64,000 bases of DNA from Prauserella_A oleivorans (GTDB taxonomy: Bacteria > Actinomycetota > Actinomycetes > Mycobacteriales > Pseudonocardiaceae): positions 2,108,001 through 2,172,000 of the forward strand of contig NZ_JBHUNT010000001.1 of the NCBI RefSeq assembly GCF_042685745.1. The letters are read 5' to 3'. Made by a program: the position numbers and the translations under genes. The notes beneath the pieces were generated by a model that did no database searches, had not been told where the DNA came from, and saw only the letters and a program-made list of their open reading frames with translations. Position 1 is the first letter of the stretch. Each line of letters opens with the position of its first letter. Positions 42,124-51,710 of this stretch are shown here, one piece after another.

Positions 42124-43524
42124 ATGAGTGCTCCGCAGCCACCGAACCAGCCCTGGGGCGGCGGGCAACAGCCGCCCCAGGGTCCGCCGAGTGGCCCTCA
42201 ACCACAGCAAGACAGCCCGTTCGGCTCCTCCGAGCCGACGCAGGTGGTGCAGCCAGGGCAGCAGCCTGAGCAGCAGTCCGAACAGCCGGGGGACGGTCCG
42301 GAACCGACGCAGGTCGTCCAGCCGCCGCAGCAGGGCGACGGGGCCGGCGCCGAGTCGACCCAGCTCGTGCCGCCCGGCTCGCAGCCGCCGCCCGCGATTC
42401 CGTACGCGCCGCCGCCGAGCGCGGCCGACAACCCCGCGGCGATGAACCAGCAGCAGGGCTTCGGCCAGCAGCCACCGCAGGGCGGATTCGGGGCTCCCCA
42501 GCCGCAGCAGGGCTTCGGTCAGCCGGGCGGCTTCGACCCGGCGCAGGGCCAGGGTGGTTTCGGCGCACCGGGCGCACCCGGGGCTCCGGGAGCTCCGCAG
42601 CCGGGTCCGTTCGGGGCTCCGCCGCCGGCGTTCGGCGGCCCGCAGTACGGCATGGGCGGTGGCGGCGGCAACCCGATGTTCGGCTGGATCGCCGGTGGCG
42701 CCGCGGCCGTGCTCGGCCTCATCTCGCTGATCTTCTCGTTCGTCGACATGGGCGACGTCAGCGACTTTTCCGACATGTTCGACCAGGCCGAGGCGTCCGG
42801 GGCCGATGTCGGCGCCATCCTGGACCAGGTCGGCATCGCCTCGCCCGGCACGCTGATGTTCTACATCATCATGGTGCTGGTCGGCTCGGTCGCCGCGCTG
42901 GCGGGCGGCGTCCTGCTCGCGCTCGCGGGCAAGCTGGGCGGCATCGTCAAGAAGCTTGCGCCGATCGTCACGGCCGCGGGTGGCGCGCTGCTCCTGGTGT
43001 TCTCGATCCTGCTGCTCATCGGCACGAGCCCGTCCGGTGACGCCGCCGACCGCATGGGCAACACCTCGCTCGGCACCCCGGTGCTGTATCTGATCATGGG
43101 CATCCTGGTGCTCGCGGTCGGCGTGCTCGGCCTCATCCCGTCGACCGCGCACTTCGTCGGCCTCGGCAACGGCCCGGGCGGGCCCGGTGGCCCTGGTGGT
43201 CCCGGCGGTTTCGGTGGCCAGCCCGGTGGCTTCGGCCAGCCAGGCTTCGGGCAGCCCGGTTTCGGTCAGCAGGGGGGCTACGGCCCGCCGCCCGGTGGTT
43301 TCGGCCAGCCCGGTGGGCACAACCCGAACAGCGGCGGCTTCGGCCAGCCCGGCGGGTACAACCCGAACAGCGGCGGCTTCGGCCAGCCCGGCGGGTACAA
43401 CCCCAGCAGCGGCGGCTTCGGCCAGCCCGGCCAGCAGCCGCAGCAGCCGGGCGGGTTCGGCGGCCCGCCGCCCGGGCAGCCCGGTGGCTTCGGCCAGCCC
43501 GGTCAGCCTCCGCAGCAGTGGTGA
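42124..43524 (+). CDS. Pro/Gln/Gly-rich membrane protein (pra position)
   Basis: The 466-residue protein has a low-complexity N-terminus (about 1-180, Pro/Gln/Gly with PTQVVQP repeats), a membrane core of four helices (about 183-345: GWIAGGAAAVLGLISLIFSFV, MFYIIMVLVGSVAALAGGVLLALA, IVTAAGGALLLVFSILLLIG, VLYLIMGILVLAVGVLGLI) and a Gly/Phe/Gln-rich tail with 13-residue repeats. It lies between cbs and metB where M. tuberculosis has the proline-rich antigen Pra (Rv1078); homology of the membrane core is inferred from position and composition only. Function unknown. Confidence 0.75.
   Translation: MSAPQPPNQPWGGGQQPPQGPPSGPQPQQDSPFGSSEPTQVVQPGQQPEQQSEQPGDGPEPTQVVQPPQQGDGAGAESTQLVPPGSQPPPAIPYAPPPSAADNPAAMNQQQGFGQQPPQGGFGAPQPQQGFGQPGGFDPAQGQGGFGAPGAPGAPGAPQPGPFGAPPPAFGGPQYGMGGGGGNPMFGWIAGGAAAVLGLISLIFSFVDMGDVSDFSDMFDQAEASGADVGAILDQVGIASPGTLMFYIIMVLVGSVAALAGGVLLALAGKLGGIVKKLAPIVTAAGGALLLVFSILLLIGTSPSGDAADRMGNTSLGTPVLYLIMGILVLAVGVLGLIPSTAHFVGLGNGPGGPGGPGGPGGFGGQPGGFGQPGFGQPGFGQQGGYGPPPGGFGQPGGHNPNSGGFGQPGGYNPNSGGFGQPGGYNPSSGGFGQPGQQPQQPGGFGGPPPGQPGGFGQPGQPPQQW
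43321..43429 (+). repeat. 39-bp coding tandem repeats
   Basis: Two near-identical 39-bp units (43321-43359, 43360-43398) and a third partial unit encode NPNSGGFGQPGGY repeats in the tail of the membrane protein. Their identity at DNA level suggests recent expansion. Confidence 0.85.
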
Positions 43525-43540
43525 CCCGGTGAACTCCGGC

Positions 43541-43571
43541 GATGCCCCCGGTCGTCATGGCCGGGGGCATC
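43541..43571 (+). terminator. Hairpin terminator
   Basis: GATGCCCCCGG (43541-43551) and CCGGGGGCATC (43561-43571) pair perfectly around a 9-nt loop, 17 bases after the membrane protein stop and upstream of metB, so metB is probably transcribed separately. Confidence 0.8.
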
Positions 43572-43636
43572 GCTGTCTCCGCGAGGAGGTTCGCGACCGG
43601 GCGGCGACGCGGATGAGGCGCCCGTAGGCTGGGGGC

Positions 43637-44794
<1,158 letters not shown>

Positions 44795-44806
44795 GGCCTG
44801 CCCGGT

Positions 44807-45076
44807 TTACGGCCGGTAGTTGCTGGGCGATTCGGTGCCGGCGGGACCGTGTTGAGTCTCGCCGGTGCCGGTCCGCGGCAGCTCGGATCCGTCGATGCAG
44901 CCGCCGACGAGCTCGATGTGGTTGTCGTGGCGGATGTAGCGGGCCGGATCGGTGCACGCGGCCTGGCCGACGGTGTAGACGGCGGCTCCGGTGAGCGCGA
45001 GGGCCGAGGCGATCCCGGCGACGAACGGCACGACGCCCGCTTTGCGCGACCCCCGGGGTGTCGTCGGCCGTGTCAT
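44807..45076 (-). CDS. Small membrane protein, unknown function
   Basis: The 89-residue protein has a basic start, one transmembrane helix (about 15-38, VVPFVAGIASALALTGAAVYTVG) and an extracytoplasmic segment with two Cys (AACTD, GGCIDG) that may form a disulfide. It converges on metB and diverges from ilvA. ATG 45076 is chosen because the preceding in-frame residues overlap the shared promoter region. Confidence 0.6.
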   Translation of the reverse strand: MTRPTTPRGSRKAGVVPFVAGIASALALTGAAVYTVGQAACTDPARYIRHDNHIELVGGCIDGSELPRTGTGETQHGPAGTESPSNYRP

Positions 45077-45180
45077 GCTGTCCCTCCAGTGCCGGATACG
45101 TTGATCAGGGTACCCAACGGTGACGCACGACATGCACGTAACCGGACTGTGATGTCCGCCGAGGCGAAAGAACAGCGGCT

Positions 45181-46386
45181 ATGGAACTCGTGAGTGTCGA
45201 ACGGATCCTCCGGGCGCGCGACCTCCTCGCGGGTGTCGTGCGGAGGACGCCGATGGAACACGCTCGGGAGTTCGAGAAGCCGCACGGCGGTCCGGTGCAC
45301 CTGAAGTGCGAGAACCTCCAGCGCACCGGCTCGTTCAAGATCCGCGGCGCCTACACACGCATCCACGCGCTGAGCGAGGCCGAGCGGGCGCGCGGGGTCG
45401 TGGCGGCAAGCGCGGGCAACCACGCGCAGGGGGTGGCGCTCGCGGCCGCGCTGCTGGGGGCGAAGGCGACGCTGTTCATGCCCGAGCGGGCGCCGTTGCC
45501 GAAGCTGGCGGCCACGCGGGGCTACGGCGCGGAGGTCCACCTGCACGGCGCCGTGCTGGAGGAGGCGCTCGCCGCGGCCACCGACTTCGCCGAGCGCACG
45601 GGTGCGGTGTTCATTCACCCGTTCGACCACGCCGACGTCATCGCGGGCCAGGGGACGGTCGGGCTGGAGATCCTGGAGCAGGTGCCTGACGTGGCGACGG
45701 TACTGGTGGCCACCGGGGGAGGTGGACTGGTCGGCGGGATCGCGAGTGCGGTCAAGGCGCGGCGGCCCGGGGTGCGCCTGGTGGGCGTGCAGGCCGAGTC
45801 CGCGGCGGCGTATCCGCTCTCGCTCGCGGCGGGCGAGCCGGTGCGGGTGGAGTCGATGCAGACGATGGCCGACGGTATCGCCGTCGGCAAGCCTGGGCCG
45901 CTGACGTTCGCGCACGTGACGTCGCTGGTGGACGACGTCGTAACGGTGACCGAGGAGTCGTTGTCGAGGGCGGTGCTGAGCTGTCTGGAACGCCGCAAGC
46001 TCGTGGTGGAGCCCGCCGGTGCCGCCGCGGTGGCGGCGCTGCTGGAGCATCCCGGCGAGTTCGAGCCGCCGATCGTGGCCGTGCTGTCCGGAGGCAACGT
46101 CGACCCGCTGCTGTTGTTGCAGATCATCCAGCACGGCATGACCGCGGCCGGCCGCTATCTCTACGTGCGGCTGTCGGTGCCCGACCGGCCGGGGTCACTC
46201 GCCGGCGTACTGACCCGGGTGAGCGAGCTCGGCGCGAACGTGGTCGACATCGAGCACTCCCGCATCTCCGGCAGGCTCGCCATCGGCGAGGTGGAGATCG
46301 CGCTGAAGCTGGAGACCCGCGGCCCCGAACACTGCCGGGACGTCACCGCGGAGCTCCAGCGCGCCGGCTACAGCATCGTGGTGTGA
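45181..46386 (+). CDS. ilvA: Threonine ammonia-lyase with ACT domain
   Basis: The 401-residue PLP enzyme has the PLP Lys53 in RTGSFKIRGAYTR, VAASAGNHAQGVALAA, the phosphate loop VATGGGGLVGGIASA and LSGGNVDP. A C-terminal ACT domain (about 325-400: YLYVRLSVPDRPGSLAGVLTRVSELGANVVDIEHSR) marks the catabolic-like single-ACT form. It deaminates threonine to 2-oxobutyrate, which feeds isoleucine synthesis. Its stop is three bases from the convergent hppD stop. Confidence 0.95.
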   Translation: MELVSVERILRARDLLAGVVRRTPMEHAREFEKPHGGPVHLKCENLQRTGSFKIRGAYTRIHALSEAERARGVVAASAGNHAQGVALAAALLGAKATLFMPERAPLPKLAATRGYGAEVHLHGAVLEEALAAATDFAERTGAVFIHPFDHADVIAGQGTVGLEILEQVPDVATVLVATGGGGLVGGIASAVKARRPGVRLVGVQAESAAAYPLSLAAGEPVRVESMQTMADGIAVGKPGPLTFAHVTSLVDDVVTVTEESLSRAVLSCLERRKLVVEPAGAAAVAALLEHPGEFEPPIVAVLSGGNVDPLLLLQIIQHGMTAAGRYLYVRLSVPDRPGSLAGVLTRVSELGANVVDIEHSRISGRLAIGEVEIALKLETRGPEHCRDVTAELQRAGYSIVV

Positions 46387-46389
46387 CGG

Positions 46390-47577
46390 TCAGAGGTTGC
46401 CGCGGCGGGCCTGCTCCCGCTCGATGGCCTCGAACAGGGCCTTGAAGTTGCCCTTGCCGAAGCCCAGCGATCCGTGCCGCTCGATGAGCTCGTAGAACAC
46501 CGTGGGCCGGTCGCCGATCGGCTTGGTGAAGATCTGCAGCAGGTAGCCGTCCTCGTCGCGGTCGACGAGGATCCGGTGCTCCTTGAGCGTCTCGATCGGC
46601 ACGCGCACCTCGCCGATCCGCGCCCGTAGCTCCGGGTCGTCGTAGTAGGAGTCCGGCGTGTCCAGGAACTCCACGCCCGCCGCGCGCATGGCCGTCACCG
46701 TCGCGATGATGTCGTTGGTGGCGAGCGCGATGTGCTGGCAGCCCGCGCCTGCGTAGAACTCGAGGTACTCGTCGATCTGGGACTTCTTCTTCGCGATCGC
46801 GGGTTCGTTGAGCGGGAACTTGACGCGGTGGTTGCCGTTGGACACCACCTTGCTCATCAGCGCCGAGTACTCGGTGGCGATGTCGTCGCCGATGAACTCC
46901 GCCATGTTCACGAAGCCCATCACGCGGTGGTACCAGTCGACCCAGTAGTCCATCTTGCCGAGCTCGACGTTGCCGACGCAGTGGTCGATGGCCTGGAACA
47001 GGCGCTTGGGGGCGTTCGGCGAGCGGACGATCGAGCTCGTGCGCTCCTGGTAGCCGGGCAGGTAGGGACCCGAGTAGCGGGACCGGTCGACGAGGGTGTG
47101 CCGCGTCTCGCCGTAGGTGGCGATGGCCGCGAGCCGCACGGTGCCGTGCTCGTCGGAGACGTCGTGCGGCTCGGCGAGGATCGTGGCGCCCTGCGAGCGC
47201 GCGTGCTCGATGCAGCGGTCTACATCGGACACCTCGAGGGCGAGGTCGGTGACGCCGTCGCCGTGCCTGCGGTGGTGGTCGAGCAGCGGGGAGTCGGGCC
47301 GCACGCCCCCGTTGATGACGAACCGGGCCGAACCGGACTTGAGGACGAACGACTTGTACTCGGGGTTGCCGGTCTCGGGCCCGGAGTAGGCGACGAGGTC
47401 CATCCCGAACGCCGCCTGGTAGAACCACGCGGTCTGCGTCGCGTTGCCGGCGACGAACACGACCGCGTCCATGGCCTTGACCGGGAACGGGTCAGCCGAG
47501 TCGTCGTGGTCCACCAGCCCCACGAGCTGGCGCAACTGGTCGTAGCTGATGTCGTCGAGTGCGGGATTCGTCGTCAT
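46390..47577 (-). CDS. hppD: 4-hydroxyphenylpyruvate dioxygenase
   Basis: The 395-residue iron enzyme consists of two VOC-type halves. Metal ligands are visible as His in FQAIDHCVGNVELG, His in GAGCQHIALATNDI and Glu in FKALFEAIEREQ; the substrate segment DRPTVFYELIERHGSLGFGKGNFKAL is intact. It converts 4-hydroxyphenylpyruvate to homogentisate in tyrosine breakdown. ATG 47577 is chosen because residues encoded further upstream fall in the operator region shared with the divergent Lrp gene, the likely regulator. Confidence 0.96.
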   Translation of the reverse strand: MTTNPALDDISYDQLRQLVGLVDHDDSADPFPVKAMDAVVFVAGNATQTAWFYQAAFGMDLVAYSGPETGNPEYKSFVLKSGSARFVINGGVRPDSPLLDHHRRHGDGVTDLALEVSDVDRCIEHARSQGATILAEPHDVSDEHGTVRLAAIATYGETRHTLVDRSRYSGPYLPGYQERTSSIVRSPNAPKRLFQAIDHCVGNVELGKMDYWVDWYHRVMGFVNMAEFIGDDIATEYSALMSKVVSNGNHRVKFPLNEPAIAKKKSQIDEYLEFYAGAGCQHIALATNDIIATVTAMRAAGVEFLDTPDSYYDDPELRARIGEVRVPIETLKEHRILVDRDEDGYLLQIFTKPIGDRPTVFYELIERHGSLGFGKGNFKALFEAIEREQARRGNL

Positions 47578-47629
47578 GCCAGAAGCATGCGCCGGAACAG
47601 GCAGATTGGGCAACGGACGCGTTTCTAGC

Positions 47630-47644
47630 TGGACAATTTGTCCA
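47630..47644. promoter_or_regulatory. Palindrome TGGACAA-T-TTGTCCA, probable Lrp operator
   Basis: A perfect 7-bp inverted repeat with a one-base centre lies in the 118-bp region between divergent hppD and the Lrp/AsnC gene. The 15-bp form with an A/T-rich centre is typical of AsnC/Lrp binding sites. Control of hppD by this regulator is inferred from position. Confidence 0.78.
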
Positions 47645-47695
47645 ATGATCGACACGATGGGCCGATCAGAATGAGCAAACTGTGCAGGAGGTCAC

Positions 47696-48172
47696 ATGGC
47701 GTCGTCCGGGATCGACGGGCTCGATGCCCGGCTGCTGTTGCTGCTCACCGACGCGCCCAGGCTCGGCGTGCTCGAGTGTGCGCGCAGGCTCGGGGTCGCG
47801 CGGGGCACCGTGCAGGCACGGCTCGACCGGCTCATGGCCGACGGTGTGCTCACCGGTTTCCCACCGGAGCTCAAGCTCGAGGCGCTCGGCTACGGGCTGA
47901 CGGCGTTCGCGGTCCTCGAGATCGCCCAGGGTAGGCGAGCCGAGGTCGCCGAGGCGCTCGAGGCGATCGACGAGGTTTGCGAGGTGCACGCCACCACCGG
48001 GCAGGGCGATCTGTTCGTGCGCATGGTCGCGCGGTCCAACGACGATCTGCAGCGCGTCATCGACGAGGTCGTGGGTGTGCCCGGGGTGCAGCGGACGTCC
48101 ACCTCGATCGCGCTCTCGACCCCCGTGGCGCCGCGGGTGCGCCCGCTGTTGGAACGCATCGCGCGAAGCTGA
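47696..48172 (+). CDS. Lrp/AsnC family transcriptional regulator
   Basis: The 158-residue protein has an N-terminal AsnC-type helix-turn-helix (residues 6-65: LDARLLLLLTDAPRLGVLECARRLGVARGTVQARLDRL) and a C-terminal RAM effector-binding domain (about 72-150: TAFAVLEIAQGRRAEVAEALE, EVHATTGQGDLFVRMVARS). It probably senses an aromatic amino acid or its keto acid and controls divergent hppD through the palindrome at 47630-47644. Confidence 0.92.
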   Translation: MASSGIDGLDARLLLLLTDAPRLGVLECARRLGVARGTVQARLDRLMADGVLTGFPPELKLEALGYGLTAFAVLEIAQGRRAEVAEALEAIDEVCEVHATTGQGDLFVRMVARSNDDLQRVIDEVVGVPGVQRTSTSIALSTPVAPRVRPLLERIARS

Positions 48173-48237
48173 GGCGACCCGTTCGCCGTGCCGGCCGGTA
48201 GGGCGTGTGGGAGCCGGCGGGTGAAGGGGAGGGCGAA

Positions 48238-48284
48238 CCGGCCGGCCGGGCCGCCAGTGGTGTCCTGGCTGCCCGGCCGGCCGG
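48238..48284 (+). terminator. Long hairpin downstream of the Lrp gene
   Basis: CCGGCCGGCCGGGC (48238-48251) and GCCCGGCCGGCCGG (48271-48284) are a perfect 14-bp inverted repeat with a 19-nt loop, 65 bases after the Lrp gene stop. Confidence 0.65.
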
Positions 48285-48370
48285 AACAGTGAAGCGTCCG
48301 TTCGCCGCGTACTGACAGGCGTGCGGGTCGGCGACGACGTGGAGAGGCGTACCGGTGCCGGCGATGCGAG

Positions 48371-48407
48371 CCGGTGCCCCGGCCGTTCCGGCCGAGCGGG
48401 GCACCGG
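48371..48407. repeat. Branched inverted repeat in the Lrp-greA gap
   Basis: CCGGTGCCCCG (48371-48381) pairs perfectly with CGGGGCACCGG (48397-48407); the enclosed segment holds a smaller GGCC/GGCC stem. With the hairpins at 48238-48284 and 48419-48451 it makes three structured elements in a 290-bp convergent gap with no gene. Confidence 0.6.
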
Positions 48408-48418
48408 GTACCGACAGC

Positions 48419-48451
48419 AAAAGGCGCGCCCGGCGTCCCACCGAGCGCGCC
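48419..48451 (-). terminator. Rho-independent terminator of greA
   Basis: On the minus strand GGCGCGC (48451-48445) pairs with GCGCGCC (48429-48423) and is followed by TTTT (48422-48419), twelve bases after the greA stop. Confidence 0.8.
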
Positions 48452-48462
48452 GCCTTCCGATG

Positions 48463-48963
48463 TCAGCTCGCGCTGTAGGGAACCGCCTTGACCAGCGTGA
48501 CCTTCTGGGTCTTGCCGTTGGGAAGCAGGTACTCCCGCGCCTCGCCTTCCTTGGCCCCCAGCAGTGCCTTGCCGAGCGGCGAGTCGGGCGAGTAGACCTC
48601 GAGCGGACCCCCGCCTCCCTCTTCCCGGGTCGCCAGGAGGAACGTCTCCTCGTCGTCGTCGCCGTCGTAGCGCACGGTCAGCACCATGCCCGGCTCGGCG
48701 ACGCCGTCGTTGGCCGGTGCCTCGCCGACCTTGGCGTTGCGCAGCAGCTCCTGCAGGTGCCGGATGCGGGCTTCCTGCTGGCCCTGCTCCTCGCGGGCGG
48801 CGTGGTAGCCACCGTTCTCCTTGAGGTCGCCCTCTTCCCTGCTGTCGTTGATCTTCGCGGCGATGACCGGACGATTCTCGATCAGCTCATCGAGCTCGTT
48901 CTTGAGCCTGTCGTAGGCATCCTGGGTCAGCCAGGTCACCTTGGTGTCGCTCACGGTCACCAT
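48463..48963 (-). CDS. greA: Transcription elongation factor GreA
   Basis: The 166-residue protein has the N-terminal coiled coil (about residues 8-80: TWLTQDAYDRLKNELDELIENRPVIAAKINDSREEGDLKENGGYHAAREEQG) with the acidic tip residues of SREEGDLKENGGYHAA, and the C-terminal FKBP-like domain (VYSPDSPLGKALLGAKEGEAREY). It stimulates transcript cleavage in backtracked RNA polymerase. Order greA-DUF4307-mca matches Rv1080c-Rv1082. It has its own terminator. Confidence 0.97.
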   Translation of the reverse strand: MVTVSDTKVTWLTQDAYDRLKNELDELIENRPVIAAKINDSREEGDLKENGGYHAAREEQGQQEARIRHLQELLRNAKVGEAPANDGVAEPGMVLTVRYDGDDDEETFLLATREEGGGGPLEVYSPDSPLGKALLGAKEGEAREYLLPNGKTQKVTLVKAVPYSAS

Positions 48964-49129
48964 CTCCTCCTAGGGCCTGCCGTGCTTGGGTATTCAAGCC
49001 GGCCACCACGCGCGGGCGTGGCTCGAATAAAGGAAAGACACGGCCCGCTTGGGACCGTGCCGATACCGCAGGGTACCACGGAACGGCGCGCCGGCGGTGC
49101 GTTCGGCGCGCTGGTCACCCCTCTGGCCG

Positions 49130-49585
49130 CTAGGCTCTTGACAAGTATTCAGGGATATCGTACGAGCAGCCGTACACGTCGGCGGTGACGGGTCTCCTGA
49201 TGCTCCGGATCACCGTCGAGACCCGGCTCTCGCCAGGTGCGACGAGAATCTCTTTCCGTCCGCTCTCCGCGCCCGAGATGTCCCGGACGCGTACGATGCA
49301 CACCCCCGGCCGCTCCGGGTCCTGCCTGGTCACGTCGATCGTGATCTCCATGGCGTTCCCGGGCCGCTCCTCGTACCCCACCCGCTGCGCCTCGATGGGC
49401 GTGTCGACGAGGTTGGTGTAGCCGAAGTAGACGGCTGCACCCCCTCCGACCAGGGCGAGCACGACGATCAGGGTTACCTGCCACCGACGTGGTGCGCGCG
49501 AGCGGGTGCGAGTGGTGCCGTAGCGGCCCTCGGGCAGGGCCTGCCGCCCGGTCCCCTCGGTCGAGGGTGCGCGCCCCTGGGACAA
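49130..49585 (-). CDS. DUF4307 membrane protein
   Basis: The 151-residue protein has a basic, Gly/Arg-rich N-terminus (LPEGRYGTTRTRSRAPRRW), one transmembrane helix (about 43-63, VTLIVVLALVGGGAAVYFGYTNLV) and an external beta-rich domain (EITIDVTRQDPERPGVCIVRVRD to TADVYGCSYDIPEYL) typical of DUF4307. Two Cys may bond. The TTG at 49585 is chosen because a GGGAGG ribosome binding site lies eight bases upstream and because an ATG at 49714 would leave almost no promoter before divergent mca. The position matches Rv1081c. Function unknown. Confidence 0.72.
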   Translation of the reverse strand: MSQGRAPSTEGTGRQALPEGRYGTTRTRSRAPRRWQVTLIVVLALVGGGAAVYFGYTNLVDTPIEAQRVGYEERPGNAMEITIDVTRQDPERPGVCIVRVRDISGAESGRKEILVAPGESRVSTVIRSIRRPVTADVYGCSYDIPEYLSRA

Positions 49586-49752
49586 AACGGAGGCCTCCCG
49601 ATCGGTCGTGTCGTGGGAACGAGGAAGATGGACCCCGTACTCCGGCGTTACGAGTATCCGCGGAGGACGTCGGCATCCGGCTCGCGGGGTCCGCGAACCG
49701 GCTCCGCACGACACGGACGACAGCGTAGGTGGCGAGAGGGGCCTAGTCGGTC

Positions 49753-50667
49753 ATGGCTGCATCGGATGGACGGACGGCGACCGGAGCGGGCACGGGGCTG
49801 CGGCTGATGGCCGTACACGCCCATCCCGACGACGAATCGAGCAAGGGCGCGGCCACCATGGCCCGGTACGTCGCCGAGGGGCACGAGGTCATGGTCGTCA
49901 CCTGCACCGGCGGCGAGGCGGGCAGCGTGCTGAACCCCGCGATGGACCGGCCCGAGGTGCACGCCAACATGCATCAGCTGCGCCGCGAGGAGATGGCTCG
50001 CGCGGCGAAGATCCTGGGGGTGCAGCACCGCTGGCTCGGCTTCGTCGACTCGGGCCTGCCCGAGGGCGAACCGATGCCGCCGCTGCCGGAGGGCTGCTTC
50101 GCGACGGTGCCCCTGGAGGAGTCCACCGAGGCGCTCGTGCGGGTGATGCGGGAATTCCGCCCGCACGTCGTCGTGACCTACGACGAGAACGGCGGCTACC
50201 CGCATCCCGACCACATCCGCTGCCACGAGATCTCCGTCGCCGCGTTCGACGCCGCTGCCGACCCCCAGCGCTTCCCCGGCACCGGTGAGCCCTGGCAGCC
50301 GCTCAAGCTGTACTACGTGCACGGCTTCTCCCGCGCCCGGATGAGCGCGTTCCACGAGGCGCTGGTGTCGGCGGGGCTGGACTCGCCGTACGAGGAGTGG
50401 CTCGCCAAGTGGGACCCGGACAAGGCCGACGTCATGGAACGGGTCACCACGCAGGTCCGGTGCGAGGACTACTTCGAAACGCGGGACGAGGCACTCAAGT
50501 CGCACGCGACGCAGATCGACCCGAACAGCCGGTGGTTCGCCGTGCCGCTCGAGATCCAGCGCAAGGTGTGGCCGACCGAGGAGTACGAGCTGGCCCGCTC
50601 GCTTGTCGACAGCACCCTTCCGGAGGACGATCTGTTCGCGGGGGTCCGAGAGAAGGTGAACCCATGA
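49753..50667 (+). CDS. mca: Mycothiol S-conjugate amidase
   Basis: The 304-residue LmbE-family zinc hydrolase has LRLMAVHAHPDDESSKGAATMARYVAEGHEV with the AHPDDE zinc motif, CTGGEAGSVLNP, and the second zinc site YDENGGYPHPDHIRCHE. It cleaves mycothiol S-conjugates to a mercapturic acid and GlcN-Ins, a detoxification step specific to mycothiol-producing actinomycetes. A start at ATG 49807 is also possible. The stop overlaps the next gene (ATGA). Mca places the host among mycothiol producers. Confidence 0.95.
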   Translation: MAASDGRTATGAGTGLRLMAVHAHPDDESSKGAATMARYVAEGHEVMVVTCTGGEAGSVLNPAMDRPEVHANMHQLRREEMARAAKILGVQHRWLGFVDSGLPEGEPMPPLPEGCFATVPLEESTEALVRVMREFRPHVVVTYDENGGYPHPDHIRCHEISVAAFDAAADPQRFPGTGEPWQPLKLYYVHGFSRARMSAFHEALVSAGLDSPYEEWLAKWDPDKADVMERVTTQVRCEDYFETRDEALKSHATQIDPNSRWFAVPLEIQRKVWPTEEYELARSLVDSTLPEDDLFAGVREKVNP

Positions 50668-50999
50668 TGCTTTCCGCGGCCGTGTCCGTGCCCGTGTTGA
50701 CGGGGGCCGCGGCGCTCGCGCAGCAACAGGACACCGGCGGTCAGGGTGAGGACTTCGGCAAGTCCTCGCCAGTCGGCCTGCTGCTGATGCTGGTCTTCCT
50801 GATCGCGGTGGTCTTGCTGGTGCGCTCGATGACCAAGCACCTCAAGCGCGTTCCGGCGAGCTTCGACGGCGAGCCGGACGCACCTGCCGGCGACCGCTCG
50901 GATGACGGCCCCGAGTCCGGTGCCGCCGGCAACCCGGCAGGGGAGCCCGGCAAGGCCGAGACCGCGACCGCCGAGAAGGCCAAGTCCGAAGGCTCCTGA
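50664..50999 (+). CDS. Small membrane protein coupled to mca
   Basis: The 111-residue protein has an N-terminal hydrophobic stretch (about 3-19, possibly a signal), a clear transmembrane helix (about 35-55, SPVGLLLMLVFLIAVVLLVRSM) and a disordered acidic/Ala-rich tail. ATGA overlap with mca indicates translational coupling. M. tuberculosis has a similar small gene (Rv1083) directly after mca. No biochemical role is known. Confidence 0.8.
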   Translation: MMLSAAVSVPVLTGAAALAQQQDTGGQGEDFGKSSPVGLLLMLVFLIAVVLLVRSMTKHLKRVPASFDGEPDAPAGDRSDDGPESGAAGNPAGEPGKAETATAEKAKSEGS

Positions 51000-51040
51000 C
51001 GCGGCACGGGGCACGGGGCACGGGCCACGGGGGTTCGGGT

Positions 51041-51685
51041 TCAGCTCGCCGCGCAGCGGGACCGCAACGTGGCGACACCGTCGCCGGTGAGGTCGTCGCA
51101 GAACGACTCGCGCCCGGCCATGGCCATCGTCAGCGCCAGCGTCGTGCCGCGGACCAGCGGCCCGGAGCCGGACTCGAACGGGCCGTCGGTCGCCGCCAGG
51201 CGTAGCCCTTCGACGGCGCTCCGGCTGGGCACCGTGAAGTCGCGGCTCGCGAAGAACCGCGCGACCTCGGTGACCGCGGCGACGTCCGGCGAGCCGTGCA
51301 GTCCCAGCGGCCGGCGAATGTCCTCGCCGTGTACGACGACCTCACCGAGCCAGGCCGGGGTGTGCCCGGACGCCGCCGTCGTGCTCGTGACGACGGCACG
51401 GAAGCGGGCGAGCGTCTCGCCGGGCGTGGCCCCGCGATGCTCCCGCAGCCTGCGCTCGTTGTGAAGATCGAAGTCGAACCGCGCCGCGAGCACGCTCCTG
51501 ATCCAGCGGAGGCGGGTGGTGCTCGCTGCCGCGGTCAGATGGGCGAGCACCTCCTCGACGGTCCACCGGCCACACAGCGACTGCCGCGCCCACTGCTCGT
51601 CGGTCAGGCCGGCGAGGTCGTCGGCGAGTCTGGCGCGTTCGGTATGGATCGCCGCCCACAGTTGGTCGCGGCTCGTCGTCGTCAC
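51041..51685 (-). CDS. Maleylpyruvate isomerase/mycothiol-dependent family protein
   Basis: The 214-residue protein has the DinB-like four-helix N-terminal domain of the actinobacterial TIGR03083/MDMPI family: RDQLWAAIHTERARLADDLAGLTDEQWARQSLCGRWTVEEVLAHLTAAAS, with the metal-binding His pattern completed by WLGEVVVHGEDIRRPLGL. Members use mycothiol in isomerisation or thiol transfer; the substrate is unknown. GTG 51685 fits the family start. It follows the methyltransferase gene by 25 bp on the same strand. It is convergent with the mca unit. Confidence 0.82.
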   Translation of the reverse strand: MTTTSRDQLWAAIHTERARLADDLAGLTDEQWARQSLCGRWTVEEVLAHLTAAASTTRLRWIRSVLAARFDFDLHNERRLREHRGATPGETLARFRAVVTSTTAASGHTPAWLGEVVVHGEDIRRPLGLHGSPDVAAVTEVARFFASRDFTVPSRSAVEGLRLAATDGPFESGSGPLVRGTTLALTMAMAGRESFCDDLTGDGVATLRSRCAAS

Positions 51686-51710
51686 GTCGTCATCCAAGCA
51701 CGCCGCCGGA

